Assembly: GCF_036884655.1 (NCBI RefSeq)
Contig: NC_088331.1
Coordinates: 12,595,001 to 12,659,000 of the forward strand
Direction of reading: 5' to 3'
From: Musa acuminata AAA Group
Taxonomy: Eukaryota; Streptophyta; Magnoliopsida; Zingiberales; Musaceae
DNA length: 64,000 nt
Shown: in pieces, positions 1 through 8,280 of the stretch
Numbering within the stretch: position 1 is the first letter of the stretch
How the letters are laid out: each line of letters opens with the position of its first letter
Notes under the pieces: generated by a model
The model's database searches: none
What the model saw: the letters and a program-made list of their open reading frames with translations, nothing else
What the model was told of the DNA's origin: nothing
Program-made: the position numbers and the translations under genes

Positions 1-771
1 AAGTTCTAAGTGCTGATCTTTTCGAATCTGCATTCAGACGTAAATCTGTGTTTTTCGTACGATCAGCTTACGTTTGTGTTTTGATTCTGCAAAATTGTCT
101 TCTGCGCTTTTTATGAACTAGCTTCTAAGTTTAGATCTCTTTGAAACTGTTTTAGACGCAAACTACGTTTAGACGTAAAACTGCGTTTAGACGCAAACTG
201 CGTTTAGACGTAAAACTGCGTTTAAACGTAAACTGCGCAAACTATGTTTAAACATAAAACTGTGTTTTAGACGTAAACTTCTTTTAAACGTTTAACTACG
301 TTTAGACGTAAAACTGCGTTTAGATGCAAACTGCGTTTAGACGTAAAACTGCGTTTAGACGTAAACTGAGTTTAGACGCAAAATTGTGTTTAGACGCAAA
401 CTGCGCAAACTGTGTTTGGACATAAAACTGTGTTTTAGACGTAAACTACTTTTAGACGCAAACTGTGTTTAGACGTAAAACTGCGTTTAGACGTAAATTG
501 AGTTTAGACGCAAAACTGCGTTTAGACATAAAACTGTGTTTAGACGCAAAACTACGTTTAGACGCAAACTGTATTTAAACGCAAACTCAGTTTAGACGTA
601 AATTGTGCTTAGACGTAAACTGCGCTTAATCTTATGTAATCTTAGAATCGGCTTTTACATCGAAATCGTTTTTATCGGACGAACGCAGCTTTCGTTTTTA
701 AATCGCTGAAAGATTTCCGCTGCACTAATTCACCCCCCCCCCCCCCCCTCTTAGTGCTCTTGATCCTAACA
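1..771 (+). repeat. A1 5' LTR, 3' portion only
   Basis: The sequence matches 15848-16613 at the right end of A1. It ends in TCCTAACA, the CA terminus of a TG...CA LTR, directly before a primer-binding site. A run of 16 C lies 25 bases before the LTR end; the other copy has 9. The upstream part of the LTR is outside the window. Confidence 0.9.
150..626 (+). repeat. LTR minisatellite, TTTAGACGTAAACTG-type units
   Basis: Degenerate units of about 15-19 bases built on TTTAGACGYAAA(A)CTGCG follow each other with almost no spacer, roughly 25-30 copies. The array lies downstream of the LTR TATA box, so it would be inside the transcribed leader. Equivalent arrays occur in every A1, A2 and A3 LTR but not in A4 or A5. 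Confidence 0.9.
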
Positions 772-773
772 AT

Positions 774-785
774 TGGTATCAGAGC
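774..785 (+). promoter_or_regulatory. A1 primer-binding site (tRNA-iMet)
   Basis: TGGTATCAGAGC starts three bases after the LTR end and is complementary to the 3' end of plant initiator tRNA-Met. It primes minus-strand DNA synthesis and fixes the 5' LTR boundary. Confidence 0.95.
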
Positions 786-821
786 AAGGTTAACTCTCTA
801 ACGGATTAAAACCCAAGAGAG

Positions 822-1343
822 ATGGCATTCACCGGAAACCAAGAGGGGCATTCTATTACACGTCCACCCATGTTCAGTGGGACGGACTACACCTACTAGA
901 AGACCCGAATGAGGATCTTTCTTATTTCTATGGATTTTGAACTGTAGAACCTTGTTGAAAACGGATTTTCAAAGTCTTCTCTTCCAATGATCGATTGGAA
1001 TGAATTGGAAAAGAAGGCTTTCGCTCTTAATGCAAAGGCTATGAATGCCTTATTTTGCGCACTTGATAAAAACGAGTTTAATCGTGTTTCAACTTGCGAA
1101 ACTGCATTTGATATTTGGCACACACTTGAAGTGACCCACGAGGGCACAAGTAGAATGAAAGAGTCAAAAATCAATCTGTTGTTGCATTCTTTTGAACTGT
1201 TCCGAATGAAACCGAGTGAAACCATTGGCGACATGTTTACCCGTTTCACGGATGTCGTCAACGGTCTGAAAGGACTCAGAAAAAGTTTTTCGAATTTTGA
1301 ACTCGTAAATAAGATACTAAGATCCCTTCCTAAGAGTTGGGAT
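822..1343 (+). pseudogene. A1 gag, 5' part (codons 1-174), broken by two stops and the A2 insertion
   Basis: Copia-type gag that would form the RNA-binding particle. The ATG at 822 begins a product parallel to A2 gag from MAF/MAY onward, including the TYWKTRMR-like N-terminal motif and the start of the UBN2-type gag domain. Two tryptophan codons have become TAG, at 897-899 (codon 26) and 945-947 (codon 42). The frame is cut after codon 174 (Asp) by A2 and resumes at 10538. Removing A2 and one 5-base duplication gives a single frame of 527 codons plus stop, almost the same length as intact A2 gag (526 aa). Confidence 0.9.
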
Positions 1344-2473
1344 TGTTAGGATCAAGAGCACTAAGAGGGGGGGGGGGTGAATTAGTGCAGCGGAAATCTT
1401 ATAATAATTTAAAAACCAAAAGCTGCGTTCGTTCAAAAACTATTATGATGCAAAAGCAAATTCTCAGTTTGTATCTAAGTGCAGTTTGCGTCTAAGCGCA
1501 GATTGCGTTTAAGCGCAGTTTTGCGTCTAAGCGCAGTTTTGCGTCTAAGCGCAGTTTTGCGTCTAAACTCAGATTTACGTCTAAATGCAGATTTACGTCT
1601 AAACGCAGATTTACGTCTAAACGCAGTTTTACGTCTAAACGCAGTTTTACGTCTAAACGCAGATTTACGTCTAAACGCAGTTTTACGTCTAAACGCAGTT
1701 TTACGTCTAAACGCAGATTTACGTCTAAACGCAGTTTTACGTCTAGACACAGATTTACGTCTAAACTTTGAAACTCGTTTGTATACTCGCAGAAGGCAGT
1801 ATGCAGTTGAAATCAAGACGTAAACGTGAACTGAAATCTGATGATTGAGCGAGGAAAGCCGATTTACGTCTGAATGCAGTTTTACGTCTAAATGTTGAAA
1901 CTCGTTCGTAAAATCGTAAAGGACAGATTGTAGTTATTAATAGGATTAAAATGTAAGCGTAAACTGCAAAGAAGCTCGTTCGTAAAAGCACGGAAAACAG
2001 TTCTGCAGAATCAAACGAAAACGTAAACTGTAATGTATGAAAATACGAGTTTACGTCTGAATGCAGATCAGCACTTAGAACTTGTTCGTGAAAGCGCAGA
2101 GAGCAGTAGTGATGAGGGAGGTTTGCAGTAATGATAAAGTGCTCGAAAATAAACGCAAACCAGAGATTTAGAGTGGTTCGGTCAGCCTTGACCTACTCCA
2201 CTTTTGGCTTCCTCCACCGATGAGGTTGCCGACGTCAACTAGGTGCCTTCCTTCAATGGGCGAAGGCCAAACTTCCCTCTTACAATTTCTCTCCTTTTGA
2301 CAGGCTTAGGAGACAACCTTTACAGACCTTTCTCTCCTCACTTTACAATTGAAAACTTGAAGAACAGAAGGAGGAGACTTAAAGGCTTTACAACACTTTT
2401 GAGCTCTTAGAATCACAGAAAAGATCAAGATTTCGGTATAGGTCTGTATCTTTTCAGTGCTGAATGGGTGGGG

Positions 2474-2481
2474 TATTTATA
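2474..2481 (-). promoter_or_regulatory. TATA box of A2 3' LTR
   Basis: TATAAATA on the minus strand lies between a GC-rich repeat block and a CT-rich stretch. The context GGCCTATAAATACCCC recurs, with small changes, in every full LTR of the family, so it is the likely core promoter and marks the U3/R region. Confidence 0.75.
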
Positions 2482-2544
2482 GGCCCCAACCCAATTCAAA
2501 ATTCGAGCTCAAAACGATCAAATCGATCAAATCCCAGAATTCTG

Positions 2545-3035
2545 GGATCAGGCGGTTGCACCTCTCGACTGGAGAGGTGGCACCGCCTGGCAGAGCTCGA
2601 AGACTGAGCTCTGCCGATTGCTTCTCTCTGCCAGAGCTCGAAGACTGAGCTTGGTGATTGCATCACCTGGCAGAGCTCGAAACTGAGCTTGGTGGTTGCA
2701 TCACCTGGCAGAGCTCCAAGCTGAGCTCAGGCTGATCCACCTCTCTGCCAGAGCTCGAAGACTGAGCTTGGTGATTTTATCACCTGGCAGAGCTCGAGAC
2801 TGAGCTCAGGCTGATGCACCTATCTGCCAGAGCTCGAAGACTGAGCTCGGTGGTTGCATCGCCTGGCAGAGCTCGGAACTTGAGCTCGGGCGGTGCAACC
2901 TCTTGGCTGGGGCGGTTGCACCTCCCAACCCCACAGCCCAGGCGGTTGCACCTCCTGGCTGGGGCGGTTGCACCTCCCAACCCCACAGCCCAGGCGGTTG
3001 CACCTCCTGGCTGGGGCGGTTGCACCTCCTGGTGC
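2545..3035 (-). repeat. GC-rich LTR repeats upstream of the TATA box
   Basis: Two interleaved motifs fill this stretch. One is GAGCTCGAAGACTGAGCTC-like in units of about 39 bp. The other is GGCGGTTGCACCTCC, close to the near-palindrome GGCGGTGCAACCGCC. The block is much richer in CpG and CHG sites than the surrounding AT-rich DNA. Sirevirus LTRs are known to carry a CpG/CHG island near their promoter, which this resembles. Confidence 0.8.
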
Positions 3036-3557
3036 AATCAGGGTCCGAATGGTTCACTCCATTCGGCCCACTTTGAATCTTTTCAGGGGCCCAATTGCCC
3101 CAAGATTAAGCTAATGGGATCACCTCCCATTTTCATGCTTAATCATCATGCTAACTACGATTAACTCTAAGACAACTTCTGCAGCTTTGCTCCGATGCGT
3201 CAATCGCTTCTTCCGGCGAGTTTCCTGCCAACTTCCGTCGATCAACCGATAACCCTCGGTGATCCTTCTGCGGACATCCGGCATACTCCTGGACTTTGCG
3301 ACGATCCACTTGGCGAGTTCCGACGAGCTTCGCTTGGCAAGCTTTTGGACTTCTCGGATCTGTTCTCTCTGAACCTCCGACGACCGTCCGAACTTCCGTC
3401 GAACTCTCGAACTCCCAACGTGATCATGATCTTGACTCCGGCGCAACTCCTGCTGCTTGTCTTACTCTCATCGTAGTTAATCCTGCACACTTATCTCAAC
3501 ACATAGATTAGATAACAAATGACAATTGACTTCATCATCAAAATCCGAGATTCAACA

Positions 3558-3571
3558 ATCTCCCCCTTTTT
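3558..3571 (-). promoter_or_regulatory. A2 polypurine tract
   Basis: AAAAAGGGGGAGAT on the minus strand directly abuts the 3' LTR. It would prime plus-strand DNA synthesis. The identical tract precedes the 3' LTRs of A1 and A3. Confidence 0.92.
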
Positions 3572-4771
3572 GATGTTGACAATCAATTGATAAAGGAGTT
3601 GTCCTTAACTCCCCCTATCTATATGCCATAGTTGAGATAAGTCAACCTTGAATTCAAGACCTAAGAATTCAAGTGACGTATTGATAAGTTAGATCAGTTA
3701 AACTTATCAATGCTCCCATCATGATGCCTATCATGATGTATCTCTTCAAGAATTATGTCAAGGCATGACATACATCATCAAGTTTGTATGATAGTGTTTG
3801 TAACCATTCATCATGTAATCATATAAAGCTACGAAGGACTTTTTACATGATGCTCACATTTGAGATTTTCTAGTAAGTTTGCATTTTCTTCACAATATCA
3901 AATCAAGATATGATGCAAACTATAGTACATGTTCACATATCTCTTGGTGATGCAAGGATGGCATAACATTGTTTATAGCATCAATCAAGTATTTGCAACT
4001 ATGACATAGATATGATTATGGCAGTTCAGCTTATGACATAGTGTTTATCAATTCATATTTTTCTCCCCCTTTGTCATCAACAAAAAGCATGATAGCATTA
4101 TCAAGCATATAAAGGAAGTCATGACGCATATATCTCTTTATTGTTTTTGCTTGACGGAGGAAAGTCATTTTCCAAAGAGTTTTCATAAGAGTGTACGGGA
4201 ACATCCCATTTTTAGCATACAACCCGAAAAATGAACTTCTTACATGCATTTGGTTAAAAATATTTGTCACATAATTTGCAACATGTTATTTGATCAAGCG
4301 TTGTCAAGGCATGTAATAGTAATAACATTTGAAAAATAATTTTGATGTAGTAACACAATTATTTCAAGTGCAGCATTATATCATATTGCATAGCAGGATT
4401 TTTATTTCAGCAAGTGTAGCATTGCATCACATGGTAAGATATCAGCTCGTATGATGCAAATTTTTGTTTGATACATGGCATGATAGCAATCATATTAGCA
4501 GTAGCAACCATATCAATGTCATACTGCTGACTTATCAACTTACATTGGTATGTTGCTTCATATTTTCAAGGCATAGGCTTTTAAACCTTTTTAGTTTCAG
4601 TGCAAAAACCGAGATAAACAACAAGAGATGTTTGCAAATATGCTTACACAGACAAAGATAACCATATCAGGGTAACATATGTACAGCATATCAGGTAACC
4701 ATAAAGACAACATGAATAACATAAGGAGTTTACAACATGTCATATCAAAAACATCAGATGTTTATACAAGC
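3572..4771 (-). other. A2 3' untranslated region with a second purine tract
   Basis: About 1.2 kb of AT-rich sequence between ORF2 and the terminal purine tract, with no credible ORF. Positions 4062-4074 carry, on the minus strand, GACAAAGGGGGAGA, a second purine tract within the recurring context GATGACAAAGGGGGAGA. A1 has the same motif at 14091-14106. Multiple purine tracts upstream of the 3' LTR are a reported Sirevirus feature. Confidence 0.75.
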
Positions 4772-5887
4772 TTATTCATGAGGTGGAAGATTAAAGTGCC
4801 TAAGTAAAGAGTCAAATTGTCGATGGATTTGTTGTAGCTCGGTTAGGATTTGATCTTGTCGAAGTTCAAGCCGTTCTTGTCGTTGCTCAAATCGGTCCAT
4901 CCGAATCCCGATATCTTCGATGGATGATGTGTGAGTTTGCTCAACCGGATGTGTTTCCTCAAAGGGACAGATCGGAGGAGAGTGGGTACTCCTAAAGACT
5001 GGGGTTTCCGGCTCTGGTTCAGGTTCAGGCTGAGGGGGATCAGTTCTTCTAGGCATTCTAACCCAGTTACCGTTTCTATAGTGACATCTTAGTCGGTGAA
5101 GTAGATTTTTGTTTATTATGCTGAATCTATCTGATTTCATTACTTCTTCTTCTAGTAGTATTTGAATGTCGTAAGCTTTCATTATTCTAGTAATAATTCC
5201 ACCATATGGGAGCATCATATCTTTCGTAGATAATTCCAACATGTTTTGTTGGATCAGATAGCCAAGACAAATGTCACGTTCTTTCATAATTAGGTACATA
5301 ATTCCTAATTCCAATTGACTCACTTCATCATGATGGTATTGCTTAGGAAGAATTATACTAGTCATGATATGATGAAGTATCTTAGTGTTAAAGGGCATTA
5401 GATGTTCACAACTTTTAGGAATAGATTCTACGTTAGGATTGGCAAGGATTGTTCCTAAGGCTTCAACGTAGGATGTTTCAATAGTTTTTTCATCCCATGA
5501 TCCTTTGAAGTAAAGTCCTATGCTTTTCATGGGAATACCTATCATATCACAAATGAATCTATCAGTGATTGAGATGTGTTGTCCTAAGAGATAGGTTGAT
5601 ATCCTTTCTTCATCATCTTTTTGCATGTTGTTATAAAACAATCTAACTAGTCTAGGATAAATGGGTTCGTTGATCTGCAAAATGGGAAGTAGATTTAGGT
5701 TTGCAAACCAATGGATAGTCTCTACATCTCTTAGTTCATTCAGATCTACGTATTTTCCCTTATTGATGCTTCTTAGTTCGAAGGAGAGAAATTTTTCAGC
5801 ATGGTTTTTGGAATAAAAAAGAGTGAGATCAAACTCTTCTACTACTCTCCTCTTTCCCTTGTCCCTTGAGGATCTTCTAGATCCCAT
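4772..5887 (-). CDS. A2 ORF2: envelope-like / putative plant transposon domain protein
   Basis: An intact 371-aa ORF in the place where Sireviruses may carry an extra gene. The N-terminus is basic (RRSSRDKGKRR, residues 4-14). Residues about 72-245 form a globular region with NEPIYPRLVRLFYNNM (73-88), resembling the 'LVREFYANL' region of plant retrotransposon proteins annotated as envelope-like or putative plant transposon protein. A PEPEPEPETP linker follows (286-295), then a Gln/Glu/Arg-rich segment (325-365) with coiled-coil character. I see no signal peptide or membrane span, so a true envelope role is unsupported. The A1 copy is roughly 88% identical over its surviving part and keeps the same domains, which suggests selection while the family was active. 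The family link is from memory of motif style; a profile search would settle it. Confidence 0.72.
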   Translation of the reverse strand: MGSRRSSRDKGKRRVVEEFDLTLFYSKNHAEKFLSFELRSINKGKYVDLNELRDVETIHWFANLNLLPILQINEPIYPRLVRLFYNNMQKDDEERISTYLLGQHISITDRFICDMIGIPMKSIGLYFKGSWDEKTIETSYVEALGTILANPNVESIPKSCEHLMPFNTKILHHIMTSIILPKQYHHDEVSQLELGIMYLIMKERDICLGYLIQQNMLELSTKDMMLPYGGIITRIMKAYDIQILLEEEVMKSDRFSIINKNLLHRLRCHYRNGNWVRMPRRTDPPQPEPEPEPETPVFRSTHSPPICPFEETHPVEQTHTSSIEDIGIRMDRFEQRQERLELRQDQILTELQQIHRQFDSLLRHFNLPPHE

Positions 5888-6245
5888 TACTACTGCTGTT
5901 TAGAGGGATGATGATGAGCTAAAGTAAAAGAAGAACAAAACAGAATTTAAGAGCTTCTTAGAGAGTACCTTTGTGAAATCTTCAAGAGAAGGAAGGATTC
6001 TTGATGTTTTGCTCCGAAATAAGAGGTATTTGGAAGGCTTAGAGGAGTGAAATGGGAATGGAGGAGACTTGGAAGAGTAGAGGAGGAAATGGGGGTGAGT
6101 TGGGGTCGGTTCCTCAGCCGGCCCTAGCGTGATTTTAAAGAGCAGAGCTGCTGGCGGTTGCACCTCTGGCTGGAGCGGTGCAACCTCTGGCAACCCGTGA
6201 TAGCTGGAGGTGCAACCGCCAGCTGGAGAGGTGCCACCGCCTGCA
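5888..6245 (-). promoter_or_regulatory. ORF2 leader: GC-rich repeats, CT-rich tract, possible small intron
   Basis: On the minus strand a block of GGCGGTGCAACC-type repeats (about 6140-6245), like those in the LTR, is followed by a long pyrimidine-rich tract and then the ORF2 ATG. An open stretch of 97 codons (5900-6193) has a 112-codon counterpart in A1 (12063-12401). It ends just before ORF2 and looks like leader rather than protein. AAAG/GTACTC followed about 75 bases later by AACAG could be a splice donor and acceptor. This would suit a separate or spliced ORF2 message, but that is inference. Confidence 0.4.
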
Positions 6246-6649
6246 GCAGGTGAGTTCTTAAGATGGTTTGATTAGGGAGCCTTTGCCTTGAGGAGAGTTT
6301 CAGAGCAATTGATGTTGGTTACATGATTTCGTATGAGTTTTTATTTAAGGAAGAAGCTCTTTGTAAGATAGATCTTTTAACGTGCGTACGTATGTTTGTT
6401 TGGTGTCCCTTTTAAGATCATGACATATTTAGTTTCTACAAGAATTAATTCGTAGATGAACAGGTTTTGAAGATCAGGGGGGTATGTGAATTTGGATATG
6501 ATATATTTCTAATTGTATCGTATTTGTGATTTCATAGCTTCCACTTGTTACTTAAGCGTTGCGAGTCCCTTTTTGATTCTTGGTTTATGACCATTGAGAG
6601 TCAAGGAGCAGAACATTATTTCTTGCTCCGGCCTAGACTTTTAATGTTT
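6246..6649 (-). other. A2 gag-ORF2 spacer
   Basis: About 400 bases between the gag stop and the ORF2 leader. No pol motif (protease DSG, integrase HHCC or DDE, reverse transcriptase YVDD, RNase H) can be read in either strand. A full copia pol would need over 3 kb here. The same spacer is present in A1 (11600-12055), so pol was lost before the two copies diverged. Confidence 0.8.
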
Positions 6650-8230
6650 TTATAGGAATGGATGATCTTTAGGAACCCATTTGCTTTTAGGTGCCTCATA
6701 AATAGATCTACATTTTCTATCATGTTGCATAGAGTTTATCATGGTTCCTTTAGGAACCCAAATCAATTTGTTTGGACTTATTTTCTTGAATGGACAACAA
6801 TGTGTCTTGTGTCCAGATTTGCAACAAAAGTTGCACTTGGTTTGGTTTTGAACATGTAAGATGGGGCCTTTTACAAAGGTAGTTGGATTTCGGTGAGGAC
6901 TCCTCACAAATCCAATCCCACTTCTTTTGGGAGCATGACCCTTGTTTGTAAGGATCATGTTTAATGACTTGCTACCAACCTCGAATTTCTTCAAGGTGTC
7001 CTTAAGTAGCAAGTTTTCTTTTTGTATAGTTTCTAAATCATGACATTTGATACATGACTTTAAACTATCATGATGTTCGACTTTTAATTTATCAAACTCA
7101 CAAGTAAGATTATCATGTACCTTTTTTAGCAACTTGTATTTTCTATTTATTACTTTGCATTCATCAAATAAATCATGGAAGGCATTTAGTAATTCATCGA
7201 AAGATAAATCAGCATCTAATAAATCCGTTACCTCCTCTTCGATGGCCATAAAGGCGTAATGAGCAACTTGCTCGGTGTTGGACTCCTCTTCCTCAGATGC
7301 GCTCGAATCATCCCATGTTGCTTGGAGCGCCTTCTTCTTTGTTCTTTTCTTGACTTGGGGACAATCACTTTTGTAGTGTCCCGGCTTTTTACATTCGTAG
7401 CAGATTACTTGGTCCTTCTTGGGTTCAAGTTTATTTTTCACATCGTTTTTAAACTTGTTTCTTTTGAAGAATTTCTTAAACTTTCTTGTCAAAAGTGCCA
7501 AGTCATCGTCACAATCCTCATCACTTGAGTTTTCTCTCAAGTGGCATTCAGAAGTTTTAAGTGCCATATCCTTCCTGTTCTTTGGAAGGATGTCTTCTTG
7601 CTCTTCATGAGCTTTGCAGGTCATTTCGTAGGTCATTAATGACCCGATTAGTTCTTCAAGAGGGAAATTTCGCAGATCTTTTGCCTCTTGAATGGCGGTG
7701 ACTTTAGGATCCCAACTGTTAGGAAGGGATCTTAGTATCTTATTAACAAGCTCAAAATCCGAAAAGCTCTTTCCGAGTCCTTTTAGACCGTTGACGACAT
7801 CCGTGAAACGGGTAAACATGTCGCCAATGGTTTCACTCGGTTTCATTCGGAAAAGTTCAAAAGAATGTAGCAACAGATTGATTTTTGACTCTTTCACTCT
7901 ACTTGTGCCCTCGTGGGTCACTTCAAGTGTGTGCCAAATATCAAAAGCAGTTTCGCAAGTTGAAACACGATTAAACTCGTTTTTATCAAGTGCGCAAAAT
8001 AAGGCATTCATAGCCTTTGCATTAAGAGCGAAAGCCTTCTTCTCCAAATCGTTCCAATCGATCATTGGAAGAGAAGATTTTGAAAATCCATTTTCAACAA
8101 GGTTCCACAGTTCAAAATCCATAGAAATAAGAAAGATCCTCATTCGGGTCTTCCAGTAAGTGTAGTCCGTTCCACTGAACATGGGTGGACGTGTAATTGA
8201 ATGCCCCTCTTGGTTTCCGGCGTATGCCAT
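6650..8230 (-). CDS. A2 gag: intact copia-type gag with two zinc knuckles
   Basis: A 526-aa nucleocapsid/capsid protein that would package element RNA in cytoplasmic particles. The ATG at 8230 follows the primer site by about 40 bases. Residues 18-34 hold the N-terminal FSGTDYTYWKTRMRIFL region. Residues about 60-205 form the UBN2-type gag domain (AKAMNALFCALD, ETIGDMFTRF, LPLEELIGSLM-like). A CCHC knuckle lies at C277-C280-H285-C290. A long charged, coiled-coil-prone stretch spans about 340-420, and a second CCHC is at C466-C469-H474-C479. The C-terminus has repeated WVPK motifs (491-494 and 518-521), which in Sireviruses lie just before the protease. The ORF stops there instead of entering pol. 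No premature stop is present. Confidence 0.92.
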   Translation of the reverse strand: MAYAGNQEGHSITRPPMFSGTDYTYWKTRMRIFLISMDFELWNLVENGFSKSSLPMIDWNDLEKKAFALNAKAMNALFCALDKNEFNRVSTCETAFDIWHTLEVTHEGTSRVKESKINLLLHSFELFRMKPSETIGDMFTRFTDVVNGLKGLGKSFSDFELVNKILRSLPNSWDPKVTAIQEAKDLRNFPLEELIGSLMTYEMTCKAHEEQEDILPKNRKDMALKTSECHLRENSSDEDCDDDLALLTRKFKKFFKRNKFKNDVKNKLEPKKDQVICYECKKPGHYKSDCPQVKKRTKKKALQATWDDSSASEEEESNTEQVAHYAFMAIEEEVTDLLDADLSFDELLNAFHDLFDECKVINRKYKLLKKVHDNLTCEFDKLKVEHHDSLKSCIKCHDLETIQKENLLLKDTLKKFEVGSKSLNMILTNKGHAPKRSGIGFVRSPHRNPTTFVKGPILHVQNQTKCNFCCKSGHKTHCCPFKKISPNKLIWVPKGTMINSMQHDRKCRSIYEAPKSKWVPKDHPFL

Positions 8231-8266
8231 CTCTCTTGGGTTTTAATCCTTTAGAGAGTTAACCTT

Positions 8267-8278
8267 GCTCTGATACCA
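8267..8278 (-). promoter_or_regulatory. A2 primer-binding site (tRNA-iMet)
   Basis: On the minus strand, TGGTATCAGAGC begins two bases after the 5' LTR. It is a perfect 12-base match to the plant initiator tRNA-Met 3' complement. Confidence 0.95.
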
Positions 8279-8280
8279 AT

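Larger units (their letters stand above)
1344..3557 (-). repeat. A2 3' LTR
   Basis: A 2214-bp LTR read on the minus strand. Termini are TGTTGAATC at 3557 and TCCTAACA at 1344. It contains a TATA box (2474-2481), a GC-rich repeat block upstream of it (about 2545-3035), the minisatellite (about 1470-1766, with looser copies to 2060) and an 11-base C tract (G on the plus strand) near its 3' end. Confidence 0.93.

Noticed and set aside
150..626. CRISPR-like regular repeats
   Set aside because: Units abut without unique spacers, are degenerate, and lie in plant LTRs.
774..785. tRNA gene
   Set aside because: Only the 12-base primer-binding complement of tRNA-Met is present. No cloverleaf or A/B boxes.
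1475..1823. Overlapping 113- and 114-codon ORFs of RRKTAF or LRLNAVL repeats (also 8411-8759)
   Set aside because: They are translations of the LTR minisatellite on both strands. Period and composition come from the DNA repeat, and there is no start context or homologue.
2780..3164. Several Gly/Pro/Cys-rich ORFs in the GC-rich LTR block (also 9755-10139, 15047-15469, 32554-33069, 38725-39187)
   Set aside because: All frames of both strands are open because of the GGCGGTTGCACCTCC repeats. They are shadows of a promoter-proximal repeat.
3120..3511. Arg/Ser-rich ORF of about 100 codons present in most A LTRs (3120-3446, 10095-10421, 14709-15005, 32217-32525, 38335-38661)
   Set aside because: It recurs only because the LTR recurs; overlapping frames on both strands are open, and length and end differ between copies. 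It lies in U3 upstream of the TATA box, so it would not be in the element's main transcript start.
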